Below are positions 17,881-26,586 of a stretch of DNA of 64,000 nt, in pieces. The translations under genes and the position numbers were made by a program. The number at the start of each line of letters is the position of its first letter. The first letter of the stretch is position 1. This DNA is from Salinivirgaceae bacterium (GTDB taxonomy: Bacteria > Bacteroidota > Bacteroidia > Bacteroidales > SZUA-534), in NCBI GenBank assembly GCA_017557785.1, contig JAFYYA010000050.1, forward strand, positions 1-64,000, in the 5' to 3' direction. The notes beneath the pieces are model-generated. The model worked only from the letters and a program-made list of their open reading frames with translations. It made no database searches and was not told where the DNA came from.

Positions 17881-18579
17881 ATGTCAAAGCAACAGATTCT
17901 TTTGGTTGAAGACGATGTGAATTTCGGCTCGGTGCTGCGTTCGTTCCTGGAAATGAACGAATTGGACGTTACGCTTGTCGATGACGGCCTGAACGCAGTG
18001 TCCACCTTCAAGGCAGGGCAGTTCGACCTTTGCATTTTGGATGTGATGCTGCCCCACGTCGATGGCTTTACCATTGGTGCCGAAATCAAGCAGTTGAAAC
18101 CCGCCACACCGATTATCTACCTGACAGCCAAGAATATGAAGGAAGATATGATTAAAGGCTACAAGATTGGTGCCGACGATTATATCACTAAACCATTTGA
18201 TTCTGAACTGCTTATCTATAAGATAAAAGCCATTCTGAAGCGCACGCCTGCAAGCCCGCAGCCCGATAATTCCGTCGAGGAACTGACGATTGGCCGCTAT
18301 GTGTTCAACGTGAAGAACCGCACACTGACGTTTGAAGACGGCTCGCAAACCAAACTTTCGCCTAAAGAAGCGGAATTGTTATGTTTTCTGAATCAGAACG
18401 TTAACAATGTTGTGGACCGCAACCAGACTCTCGAGAAAATTTGGGGCGAGACGGGCTATTTCACAGCCCGCAGTATGGACGTTTTCATCACCAAACTGCG
18501 CAAATACCTGAAATCCGACCCGAACATTGAGATTACCAATGTTCACGGAACAGGGTATATTCTGGGGGTGAAAGGGTAG
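17881..18579 (+). CDS. OmpR/PhoB-type response regulator (RprY-like)
   Basis: A 232-residue DNA-binding regulator paired with the upstream kinase. The receiver domain (1-120) has VEDD, the phosphoacceptor Asp in LCILDVMLPHVDG, and LTAK and ITKPF in the expected places. The winged-helix output domain (about 130-230) ends with the family signature MDVFITKLRKYL..NVHGTGYIL. The segment MKEDMIKGYKIGADDYITKPF is strongly like RprY-type regulators. The target genes are unknown. A bidirectional terminator follows at 18627. Confidence 0.93.
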   Translation: MSKQQILLVEDDVNFGSVLRSFLEMNELDVTLVDDGLNAVSTFKAGQFDLCILDVMLPHVDGFTIGAEIKQLKPATPIIYLTAKNMKEDMIKGYKIGADDYITKPFDSELLIYKIKAILKRTPASPQPDNSVEELTIGRYVFNVKNRTLTFEDGSQTKLSPKEAELLCFLNQNVNNVVDRNQTLEKIWGETGYFTARSMDVFITKLRKYLKSDPNIEITNVHGTGYILGVKG

Positions 18580-18626
18580 AAGCGAGCGAAAACTAAAACA
18601 CAAAACATAGCGCTATTCCCATAACC

Positions 18627-18660
18627 AAAAAAGCCCCACTCATTTATGAATGGGACTTTT
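18627..18660. terminator. Bidirectional terminator between converging genes
   Basis: AAAAGCCCCACTCAT pairs with ATGAATGGGACTTTT (one G.U), with A and T runs on the two sides. It serves the response regulator (+) and the S9 peptidase (-). Confidence 0.8.
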
Positions 18661-18704
18661 GTAGGATAGAATCGTCAGCAATCAGCCTTCAGCCGTTGTA
18701 TTTA

Positions 18705-20780
18705 TTACTTCAACCACTTATCCAACCACGCAAAGAACGTGCGTTGCCAAAGGATTCCATTTTGCGGTTGCAGAACCCAGTGGTTCTCGTCGGGGAAGAT
18801 GAGCAGTTCGGCAGGAACACCGCGCAGTTTGGCTGCCGCAAAAGCCGCCATTCCCTGCGAAGCCAGGATGCGGTAGTCCTTCTCGCCGTGAATGCACAGA
18901 ATCGGCGTATCCCACTTATCTACAAACAAATGCGGCGAATTGGCGTACGAGCGTTGTGCCACTTCGTTGCTTTTGTCCCAGAAGGGGCCGCCAATGTCGT
19001 GATTCTCAAACCACATCTCTTCGGTTTCAAGATATTGCTGCTCAAAGTTGAACATACCGTCGTGGGCAATGAAGGCCTTGAAGCGCTTCTCGTGGTGGCC
19101 CGCAATCCAGTAAACCGAATATCCGCCGAAACTTGCGCCCACGCAGCCCAAATGGTCGGTATCAACCCACGGCTCGCGGCTGTAGGTGTCGATAGCAGTG
19201 AAATAATCCTTCATACACAGGCCGCCGTAGTCGCCGCTAATCTCCTCAAGCCACTCGCTGCCGAAGCCGTACAAGCCGCGGCGGTTGGGCGCCACAATAA
19301 TATAATCGTTGGCGGCCATTATTTGGAAATTCCATCGATAACTCCAGAACTGACTCACAGGACTTTGCGGACCGCCCTCGCAGTAAAGCAGGGTTGGATA
19401 TTTCTTTTTCGGGTCGAATTTTGGCGGATATATAACCCACACGTGCATCTGCTGACCATCGACAGTTGGCATCCAGCGCTCCTCAACGCGGCCAAAGTCC
19501 ATCTGGTCGAGCAGCGGCTTGTTCTCGAAGGTTATCTGCTGCTGGCTTCCGCCGACGGGGTCAACCACGTAAATGTCGTTTGGCGCGCTCATTGAGTGGC
19601 GGACGGCCACCAGTTTGTCGCCTGCCACGGCAACCGATTCGTAGTCGTGCTGGCCAGTGGTTATCTGTTTGAACATCTTCGATTTAATGTCGGCATTATA
19701 GATTTGCACCGTGCCGTGCTGGCAACTGATTAGGTAAATGCTGTTGCCGTCGGCGCTCCAGGCAAACTGCTCGCAACTTTGGTCCCAGCCTTCGCTTACA
19801 TCGGTGCGCTGACCTGTGGCTAACTCAATCACCATCAGGCGGTTCTTGTCCGACTCGCAGCCGTCGCGCTCCATACTCTGGAAGGCCATCAGTGTGCCAT
19901 CGGGCGAGAAAGCGGGGTTAATGTCGTAGCCCATCATTCCTTCGGTCAGGTTTTTGACGGTTTTCGCTGCAGCGATATCGTAAAGGTAAATATCTGAATT
20001 TGTTGATATTGCATACTCAAGGCCAGTCTTTTTGCGGCAGGTGTAGGCTATGGTCTTGCTGTCGGGCGAGAAGGCAATCTGCTCCACACCGCCGAACGGC
20101 TTCATCGGGCACTCGTAAGGCTCGCCTTCAAGAATATCGCGCTCGTTGGTGGTTTTAACACCGTCGTAATCAACAAGGAACGGGTGCGGAACAGTCTCAA
20201 CCCACTCGTCCCAATGCTTGAACATCAAGTCGTCGATTATCCGCCCCGACGATTTTGGCAGGTCGGGATAGACATCGACCGTGCGCTGGCCGTATTTGAC
20301 ATCGGCAATGAAAAGGATTTTCGAGTCGTCGGGCGCATAAAGGAAGTCTGACACGCCGCCTTCGTGATTGGTAATCTGCGTGCGGTTGGTGCCGTCGGGG
20401 TTCATCTCCCAAACCTGCATCTGTCCGCTCTCCGACGAAAGGAAAGCCACACGGCTGCCGCCCTTGACCCATTTGGCGCCGTACTCGCTCTTGGCCGAAA
20501 GGGTTATCTGCTTGTTGTCGGTGCCGTCGGTGTTGACAACGAAAATCTCGCGGTTGCTCTTGTTCTGCTCCACGCTGTAGTAGGTGACGCCGTAGAGCAC
20601 ACGCGTGCCGTCGGGACTGACTTGCGCGTCGGCCAGGCGCCCAAGTGCCCACAAGGCTTCGGGCGACATCCGTCGGTTCTCGATTTTCAGTTGGCTGCGG
20701 CCGATAATCGGTCCATCGCCCGTGCTGCACGCCGTGGCAGTTGCTGCTAAAGCCATAATTGCTAATGATTTGATGTTCAT
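18705..20780 (-). CDS. S9 family prolyl oligopeptidase/dipeptidyl-peptidase lipoprotein
   Basis: A 691-residue exported peptidase with lipobox ATACS (Cys18). Residues ~30-420 are a beta-propeller with PD40-like repeats (e.g. IAFSPDSKTIAYT, FSPDGTLMAFQS). The C-terminal ~250 residues are the alpha/beta-hydrolase domain: nucleophile Ser in GASFGGYS (~551), Asp in HGEKDYRI (~638) and His in PDENHWVL (~668). Such enzymes remove dipeptides or cut oligopeptides in the periplasm. Together with the T9SS protease it suits peptide scavenging. A -7 box lies upstream on the minus strand. Confidence 0.93.
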   Translation of the reverse strand: MNIKSLAIMALAATATACSTGDGPIIGRSQLKIENRRMSPEALWALGRLADAQVSPDGTRVLYGVTYYSVEQNKSNREIFVVNTDGTDNKQITLSAKSEYGAKWVKGGSRVAFLSSESGQMQVWEMNPDGTNRTQITNHEGGVSDFLYAPDDSKILFIADVKYGQRTVDVYPDLPKSSGRIIDDLMFKHWDEWVETVPHPFLVDYDGVKTTNERDILEGEPYECPMKPFGGVEQIAFSPDSKTIAYTCRKKTGLEYAISTNSDIYLYDIAAAKTVKNLTEGMMGYDINPAFSPDGTLMAFQSMERDGCESDKNRLMVIELATGQRTDVSEGWDQSCEQFAWSADGNSIYLISCQHGTVQIYNADIKSKMFKQITTGQHDYESVAVAGDKLVAVRHSMSAPNDIYVVDPVGGSQQQITFENKPLLDQMDFGRVEERWMPTVDGQQMHVWVIYPPKFDPKKKYPTLLYCEGGPQSPVSQFWSYRWNFQIMAANDYIIVAPNRRGLYGFGSEWLEEISGDYGGLCMKDYFTAIDTYSREPWVDTDHLGCVGASFGGYSVYWIAGHHEKRFKAFIAHDGMFNFEQQYLETEEMWFENHDIGGPFWDKSNEVAQRSYANSPHLFVDKWDTPILCIHGEKDYRILASQGMAAFAAAKLRGVPAELLIFPDENHWVLQPQNGILWQRTFFAWLDKWLK

Positions 20781-20802
20781 AACTATGAAATTTGTTTTTG
20801 AG

Positions 20803-20810
20803 CAAAACTA
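20803..20810 (-). promoter_or_regulatory. -7 box (TAGTTTTG) for the S9 peptidase gene
   Basis: Read on the minus strand the bases are TAGTTTTG, an exact TAnnTTTG match 23 bases before the start codon. Confidence 0.5.
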
Positions 20811-20860
20811 ACAATTTTTAAGACATCGGACTACTGATGAAGGACAAACGTGTCATCCAA

Positions 20861-20890
20861 CAAAAAAGGCTACCTTGCGGCAGCCTTTTA
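20861..20890 (-). terminator. Terminator of the carbohydrate esterase gene
   Basis: AAAAGGCT pairs with AGCCTTTT across a 10-base loop. On the minus strand it ends in a run of T. Confidence 0.8.
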
Positions 20891-20916
20891 TTCAATTGTT
20901 TACCAGTATGTTTACG

Positions 20917-22362
20917 TTACTTGACAAACTTCTCCGTCCAGACGTTTCCTTCAGCATCGGTAATTTGAACAATGTAAACATCACTATTCCAGTTGGCCAC
21001 ATCAATAGTCTCGTGTTCCGAAACAAAGTCGGTTGTGAAGACTTCGATGCCAGCTGATGTGTAGATGACAATGCGTCCGCTGCCTGTGGCGCAAGCCGGA
21101 ACGCTAATGTTTAGCACGTCACTTGCAGGATTGGGATAAATTATAATCCTTTCGGCTTGAACATCACCAACGGCTGTGGTACCAACCGTCAGTTTGCAGG
21201 TTATGATGCTGTCGCAACCATTGACGGTTTTACCTTTGAAAGTAAGTGTCTGGCTTTCTGTGTATGTTTTGCCGTCAACAGGCCAAATATATTCAGTTTC
21301 AACTGTTACGGGGTCGAGCTTGGTTTTTACACTTTTGTTTACGGTCAGATTGATCTGTGTTATTTTATTCTGGTCATTTTCAAGCACATCAACCTTTTTA
21401 AGCTGCTGGCTCGAAGTATAAGTTTTCCCGTTAAATGAGTACTTGTCGCAAACCGTTTTATCCTTTTCTATAACGGTATCAGGAAGCTCGTTGATTGTCA
21501 TCCCAATACTGCGCATCCATTGTTTCGCATAGCGTTTGCCAAATGTCCGGTAGGCTCCTGCCGTGAAATGCACATTTTGTCCATCTGCAGTGCTCATTGC
21601 GAGATTTTCAGCTGATACAACATACGAATTTGGAATAACTGTTGGCACTTTGGCAATCACACTGTTGTGTGAGCCGCACGCTCCACCCATTTCGGAACGA
21701 ACAACTTCACCAACAAGCAATGGCACTTCTTCTGCTTTCAGATTAAGTTGGCTGATGAGACGGTCGTAAATAGTTTTAACATTTTCCGGCCATTTTGGGT
21801 CGCTAGTGTTTGTTTCACCCTGATGCAGCAGAATACCTTTAATGATACCGTATTTCTGTGCTTCACGGGCAGCATCGAGCAATCGCAGATACGGTCGGCC
21901 GCCGTATGCGTCAATTCTTCCTGTCATCCAGCTTTGCTGCTTTTGGGCGTATGTAACATCCTTGTTGCCAGTGGTGTCGAAAAGCTCGATTGAGCATCCT
22001 GCAATAGCCACATCAACAACACCAATGCGGATATCGGGATTGTGCGGTGCAATTGAATCAATGAGCAGACGTCCGAAATAATCGACAGGTCCCAAACCTG
22101 CACCCTGGCAATGTGCCAACGGTGGCACGGCCGTGCGCCACGAATAGAGTTCGCCATTGCATTCGGTTGTGTTCAGAACTTGGAATTTATCGCTTACAGC
22201 CTTGTCGGCATCGGTGATTGTGCCCTGACCTTCCATATTCGATTGGCCGAAGCAGAGAAAAATGTAGAAATTGGAATCGACAGCCACGGCTGGTTCCTGA
22301 GCGATAGCGGCAGCCGAAAAAAGCATTGCTGCGGCGCCTAATAAATAGTGTCTTGTTTTCAT
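20917..22362 (-). CDS. Sialate O-acetylesterase-like carbohydrate esterase with T9SS sorting domain
   Basis: A 481-residue exported SGNH-fold esterase. ATG 22362 starts a signal peptide (MKTRHYLLGAAAMLFSAAAIAQ); the codons before it are not family-like. The catalytic Ser41 lies in FGQSNMEGQG, and the block with HQGETN (~160) is typical of the SASA/CE6 group, which removes acetyl groups from xylan or sialic acids. After the catalytic domain comes a ~100-residue linker region with two weak repeats (KTYTSSQQLKKV, KTYTESQTLTFKGK). The last ~75 residues, from IIYPNPASDVLNI to TEKFVK, form a type A T9SS sorting domain. It is probably a surface acetyl-xylan esterase acting with the GH43 and GH8 enzymes nearby. 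Confidence 0.88.
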   Translation of the reverse strand: MKTRHYLLGAAAMLFSAAAIAQEPAVAVDSNFYIFLCFGQSNMEGQGTITDADKAVSDKFQVLNTTECNGELYSWRTAVPPLAHCQGAGLGPVDYFGRLLIDSIAPHNPDIRIGVVDVAIAGCSIELFDTTGNKDVTYAQKQQSWMTGRIDAYGGRPYLRLLDAAREAQKYGIIKGILLHQGETNTSDPKWPENVKTIYDRLISQLNLKAEEVPLLVGEVVRSEMGGACGSHNSVIAKVPTVIPNSYVVSAENLAMSTADGQNVHFTAGAYRTFGKRYAKQWMRSIGMTINELPDTVIEKDKTVCDKYSFNGKTYTSSQQLKKVDVLENDQNKITQINLTVNKSVKTKLDPVTVETEYIWPVDGKTYTESQTLTFKGKTVNGCDSIITCKLTVGTTAVGDVQAERIIIYPNPASDVLNISVPACATGSGRIVIYTSAGIEVFTTDFVSEHETIDVANWNSDVYIVQITDAEGNVWTEKFVK

Positions 22363-22609
22363 CTGTTTATATTTTGTATAACAGAAGAGTTTACGCATTA
22401 TGGTAATTTAGGTTTGTAATGTGTGAAGAAACTTTTGCCGTTGAAAAAAAACAGAAGTAAAATGATGATGTGATGTGTGGTTTGAATGTAAATACATTGA
22501 TTTATAATTATTTGAGTAGCTTGTATCGGTGTTTTTTTACGTGAATTACTAAATAATTTATTGGTGATAAAAAAAAGTAGGGATAGTCGAATTTGTTTTG
22601 TCTTATGGA

Positions 22610-22617
22610 TATATTTG
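22610..22617 (+). promoter_or_regulatory. -7 box (TATATTTG) for the DUF4954/SIS operon
   Basis: An exact TAnnTTTG match 18 bases before the start codon, implying a short leader. Confidence 0.5.
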
Positions 22618-22634
22618 AGAAAAAATAATCGGTT

Positions 22635-24848
22635 ATGGATGCAGAGAACATGGTCCGAATTCTTTCGGGAAACGATATGGACTTTCATTTCGTTGAAAAA
22701 GAGTTCCTTCCCGAAGGTCAGGACGAATATTATTTGCGGAATATGCAGACCAAAAAGCCCACTGGCGGCTGGCGGCATCTGCGTTCCGACGAGATTGAAC
22801 GGCTGGTGAAGAACAACAATAGTTGCGAGAACTGGGACAATTTCTTAGTCACCGATGAGTTCAACCCCAAACAGATTAAAAACAACAAATTCTATGGCTT
22901 GGTGCGTATTGGCGAGGTCCGCGATGCTGTTCTTCAGTATCACGATTTGCGTCTGCGTGTGGGTATAACCAACAGTGTGATAACATCTTGCGACATTGGC
23001 AACAATGTGGCTATTCACGATGTTCATTATATGTCGCACTATATTATCGGTGACAACTGCATCATTTTCAACATTCAGGAGATGTGCTGCACCAACCACG
23101 CCAAATTTGGTAACGGAATTGTGAAAGACGGTGAGCCTGAAGAAGTTAGAGTTTGTCTTGACTTGATGAACGAAACTGGCTGCCGCAAGGTTTATCCGTT
23201 CGACGGAATGATTGCCGCCGATGCCTATCTGGGCGCTAAATTCATCGACGACAAGCCGTTACAAATCAAACTCGCCTATCTGACACAGAACCGTTTCGAC
23301 TCGCATCGCGGTTACTATGGAACCATCGGGGCAAACTGCGTCATCAAGAACTCGGCCATCATCAAAGATGTCAAGATTGGCGACTGCTGCTACATCAAGG
23401 GCGCGAGCAAATTGAAAAACGTCACCATAAATTCATCGGAAGAAGAACCGTCGCAGATAGGTGAGGGCGTTGTTCTGGTGAACGGAATCGTGGGTTACGG
23501 ATGCCACATTTTCTACTCGTGCATTGCCGTCAGGTTTGTGCTTGGCAACAACTCGAATTTGAAATATGGCGCTCGTCTAATTCATTCATTCTTGGGTGAT
23601 AACAGCACAATATCGTGCTGCGAGGTGCTGAACAACCTGATTTTTCCGGCTCACGAGCAACATCACAACAACTCGTTCCTGGTGGCTGCAGTGCTCAAAG
23701 GACAGACCAACATCGCCGCTGGCGCCACAATGGGCTCGAACCACAACAGCCGCACCAACGACAATGAGATTGAAGCAGGCCGCGGATTCTGGCCGGGCTT
23801 GTGCTCGAGCGTCAAGCATTCGTGCAAGTTCGCATCGTTCACGCTGCTGAGCAAGGCCGACTATCCGACCGAAATGAACATTCCGCTGCCGTTCTCTCTT
23901 GTTAATAATAACGTGAGCCACAATGAATTGGAGGTGATGCCTGCATTCTGGTGGATGTATAATATGTACGCATTGGCGCGCAACGCTTGGAAATATCAGA
24001 AGCGCGACCTTCGCAAACGCAAATTCCAGCATATTGAGTTCGACGCATATGCGCCCGACAGTATGGAGGAAGTCATCACGGGCCGCAAACTGCTCGAGAT
24101 TTGGACTGCCAAAGCCTGGCTGCGCACACAGAACAAAAACATCGAGGGACAAAGCGAAAAGGCTCTGCGCGAAGTAGGCAAGGAGTTGCTTAGTGGCGAC
24201 CGCAAAGTGGTTGACAATCTGCAAGTCTTCGGTGAGAATATGGAGAAAGGCAAGCGCCGCGTCAGAATTCTGAAGGTGTACGATGCCTACAATTCATATG
24301 GCGATATGCTTGTTTATTACGCAGTTAAGAACGTGATGAAATATTTGCAGGACAACCCGTCGGCAACGTTCAGCACTGTTGGCGGACTGATTCAGGGCCG
24401 CCGCCAGAAAGAGTGGTCGAACCTTGGCGGACAGTTGATGCAGACATCGGATTTGGATCAGTTGCGTGCCGACATCCGCAATGGAAAACTCGACTCGTGG
24501 GAGGCCATTCACGCCCGCTACGACGAGATTTGGGAGCGCTACACCGTCGACAAACTGCGCCACGCTTATCAGTCACTCTGCTATCTGCTTCAGACAGAGA
24601 CAATAACCGACGATATGTGGCGTGATGTGCTGAAACGCGCTGTCGGCATCCAGCAGTACATCTGCGACCAGGTTTACCTGACGCGTAAAAAAGACTACGA
24701 CAACATCTACCGCAAGCAGACATATCGCAACAGCGAGGAGATGATTGCCGCTATCGGACCGCTCGAGGAGAACAGTTTCATCAAGCAAGTTCGCACCGAA
24801 ACGGCCGATTTTAACGCAAAAATTGAAGAATTGTCTAATCGTTTTTAA
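22635..24848 (+). CDS. DUF4954 family protein (left-handed beta-helix)
   Basis: A 737-residue cytoplasmic protein, with no signal peptide or membrane segment. The central part (about 100-420) has hexapeptide-like turns (IGNNVAIHDV, IGDNCIIFN, IGANCVIKNSAIIKDVKIGD), the mark of a left-handed beta-helix as in sugar nucleotidyl- and acyltransferases. The C-terminal ~300 residues are helical. It matches DUF4954, common in Bacteroidota and, as far as I know, without a proven activity. It sits 11 bases before a SIS-domain gene, so the pair probably acts in amino-sugar metabolism; that is inference from neighbourhood and fold. Confidence 0.85.
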   Translation: MDAENMVRILSGNDMDFHFVEKEFLPEGQDEYYLRNMQTKKPTGGWRHLRSDEIERLVKNNNSCENWDNFLVTDEFNPKQIKNNKFYGLVRIGEVRDAVLQYHDLRLRVGITNSVITSCDIGNNVAIHDVHYMSHYIIGDNCIIFNIQEMCCTNHAKFGNGIVKDGEPEEVRVCLDLMNETGCRKVYPFDGMIAADAYLGAKFIDDKPLQIKLAYLTQNRFDSHRGYYGTIGANCVIKNSAIIKDVKIGDCCYIKGASKLKNVTINSSEEEPSQIGEGVVLVNGIVGYGCHIFYSCIAVRFVLGNNSNLKYGARLIHSFLGDNSTISCCEVLNNLIFPAHEQHHNNSFLVAAVLKGQTNIAAGATMGSNHNSRTNDNEIEAGRGFWPGLCSSVKHSCKFASFTLLSKADYPTEMNIPLPFSLVNNNVSHNELEVMPAFWWMYNMYALARNAWKYQKRDLRKRKFQHIEFDAYAPDSMEEVITGRKLLEIWTAKAWLRTQNKNIEGQSEKALREVGKELLSGDRKVVDNLQVFGENMEKGKRRVRILKVYDAYNSYGDMLVYYAVKNVMKYLQDNPSATFSTVGGLIQGRRQKEWSNLGGQLMQTSDLDQLRADIRNGKLDSWEAIHARYDEIWERYTVDKLRHAYQSLCYLLQTETITDDMWRDVLKRAVGIQQYICDQVYLTRKKDYDNIYRKQTYRNSEEMIAAIGPLEENSFIKQVRTETADFNAKIEELSNRF

Positions 24849-24859
24849 ATAAACCAATT

Positions 24860-25876
24860 ATGAACTTAACTAATAAAAAGTATGCCGACTATGCGTTGGT
24901 GCAAGAGATGATGGGCACGGTGGACACCGTCAGGAAGTTCGACCCGTCAGTAACTAAAAAACTTGCTGAGGAAGTGAAGAAATCGCAGCGCTTGTATCTG
25001 ACCGGTGAGGGCTCGAGCCGCATTTTCCCGGCCAAAAACGCTATGCGCAAGGCCAAACGCTGGGGTATGGACATCAACGTGCAGACCGATGGCTCTCGTC
25101 AGTCATATGAGTATGATCTTTCGAAATACACCGTTTGTTGCGCTTCGAACTCGGGCCGTACCAAAGAGGTGATTCTGTTGGCAAAGAAACTTACGGAATC
25201 AGGTAAGAAAGACGTTTTCGGCCTTACTGCTTGCGCTGACACAATGATTGCAAAGGCTTGCGCCAGCACTCATATTCTGAATTGCGGATGGGAGCAAGCT
25301 GTGGCTGCTACGAAGAGTGTGGTTGAGCAGGCTTTGTATTATGAGTCAATACTTTGGAATATTCAAGGCGTTGATAAGTCGGCAGAGTTGAAAAAACTGC
25401 CAGAATTGTTGGAGAAGGCTCTTACACTGCCAATTCCGGCCGACGTCATCAACTATGTGAAAAATGCAGAAACAATCTATTTCTCGGGTTATAATGATGG
25501 TACGGCTGAGGAGTTGACTCTGAAAACTAACGAGATAACCCGCCGCAAATCGGATTTCCTTGAGGGAACATACGCTGTTCACGGCATTGAGGAGGTGATG
25601 AATCCGAACGATGTTGTGTTTGTGATTGACCCGATCGAGGCTGAAATCGAGAAATTCCAGGAAGTTCTGGAGAAGGGCGTTGGTCTGAAGGTGATAGCCA
25701 TTGCCGACCACGACACGCCGTTTGAGACTATCAAAGTGCCCGCTGCCGGCGATTTTAACCCGTATGTGATGCTTTGCGCTGGTTGGAACCTTTTAGTTGA
25801 AATCGGTATTGCCACTGGCATCAACCTTGACAAACCTGAGCGCGCCCGCAAGGTAGGTAATGAGTTGATTGTTTGA
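24860..25876 (+). CDS. SIS-domain sugar-phosphate isomerase-like protein
   Basis: A 338-residue cytoplasmic protein built of two SIS domains. The first has the sugar-phosphate loop LTGEGSSRI (~50) and CCASNSGRTKEV (~90). The second has YFSGYNDGTAEELTLK (~205). It resembles the isomerase half of GlmS without the glutaminase domain, like AgaS or FrlB-type deglycases. The substrate is probably an amino-sugar phosphate. It is co-transcribed with DUF4954. Its last 65 codons have an 81%-identical relic at 30685-30879. Confidence 0.88.
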   Translation: MNLTNKKYADYALVQEMMGTVDTVRKFDPSVTKKLAEEVKKSQRLYLTGEGSSRIFPAKNAMRKAKRWGMDINVQTDGSRQSYEYDLSKYTVCCASNSGRTKEVILLAKKLTESGKKDVFGLTACADTMIAKACASTHILNCGWEQAVAATKSVVEQALYYESILWNIQGVDKSAELKKLPELLEKALTLPIPADVINYVKNAETIYFSGYNDGTAEELTLKTNEITRRKSDFLEGTYAVHGIEEVMNPNDVVFVIDPIEAEIEKFQEVLEKGVGLKVIAIADHDTPFETIKVPAAGDFNPYVMLCAGWNLLVEIGIATGINLDKPERARKVGNELIV

Positions 25877-25896
25877 TAAATAGTTTTGTTAATGAT

Positions 25897-25932
25897 AAAA
25901 GCCTGCGGTTTTTAATCGCGGGCTTTTTTTTG
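25897..25932 (+). terminator. Terminator after the SIS gene
   Basis: AAAGCCTGCG pairs with CGCGGGCTTT across ~9 bases, followed by a long T run. A diverged copy lies at 30900-30933. Confidence 0.9.
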
Positions 25933-25986
25933 TTGGCATATATATGATGGTGTTTCGTACAATAATGTTTGCATCCAAACAAAACA

Positions 25987-26011
25987 GAAGGCCGTCCTGC
26001 GGGCGGCCTTC
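25987..26011. terminator. GC-rich hairpin downstream of the hybrid sensor gene
   Basis: GAAGGCCG pairs with CGGCCTTC across 9 bases. It is T-rich on the minus-strand exit. It may terminate the minus-strand sensor transcript, although 576 bases beyond its stop. Confidence 0.5.
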
Positions 26012-26306
26012 TTTCATTCCTGCCTTTCAGCAGGAACTACAAACAACTCTAATCGGGAAACTTTTATAAATGATTCGGCATCAGTATCGCTCATTATTAT
26101 AGGAGTAGCCGGTATGAAAACTGGTGCCATTTTTGCCATATTTCTGCTGTTAAAAACAATATTGAATATGCTTTCCCCCATAACCAAAAATTCGCTTTTT
26201 TGATTTTTGATAAAAGTACCGGGCGTTGAAGAATAGGGCTTTCAATTCCAGATATTTCATTTTAAAAAATAGATATTTGTTTGAAATTTTGTATAGCAAC
26301 ATATTT

Positions 26307-26386
26307 TGCAATCGGTTGCATAGGTTGTTTATATTGCTGATTTTTAGTGATGTAAGTTTTTGGTTTGTTGTGCAATCGGTTGTGCA
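26307..26386. promoter_or_regulatory. Pair of operator-like sites sharing TGCAATCGGTTG
   Basis: 26307-26320 reads TGCAATCGGTTGCA, an inverted repeat TGCAA-N4-TTGCA of the kind bound by LacI-family regulators. 26371-26386 repeats TGCAATCGGTTG and ends TGCA. The two are 64 bases apart (about six helical turns). No promoter for a present-day gene is obvious beside them. Confidence 0.35.
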
Positions 26387-26586
26387 ACAATGCGATGTGC
26401 CAAAAGTCAAATTCTATGTCTGTTGTGGCTGTTTTTAGATGATATTATCTTAAAAAGAACGAATAGCATAAGTCTGCTACCAATGTGTTGTGTAAACAGA
26501 ACGGGAGACAAGCAAATAGTAATTAATACTTTTATAAAAAAAGTGTTGGATCCGAGATAAAAAACGCCAGAAATGATGTTATGCGG

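Larger units (their letters stand above)
25933..26586. other. 654-base gene-free, AT-rich stretch with hairpin and operator-like repeats
   Basis: A hairpin at 25987-26011 (GAAGGCCG with CGGCCTTC) could end transcription from either side. From about 26130 the sequence is strongly AT-rich. Two copies of TGCAATCGGTTG lie at 26307 and 26371 (listed separately). The short open frames here have no protein-like composition, so I call no gene. Confidence 0.65.

Noticed and set aside
18696-19595. Open frame antisense to the S9 peptidase (299 codons)
   Set aside because: It overlaps the catalytic domain of an intact gene; its composition follows the reversed codons.
26150-26438. Short open frames on both strands in the AT-rich gap
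   Set aside because: Codon use is random-like, dominated by Phe, Ile, Lys and Asn, with no start signal or family.
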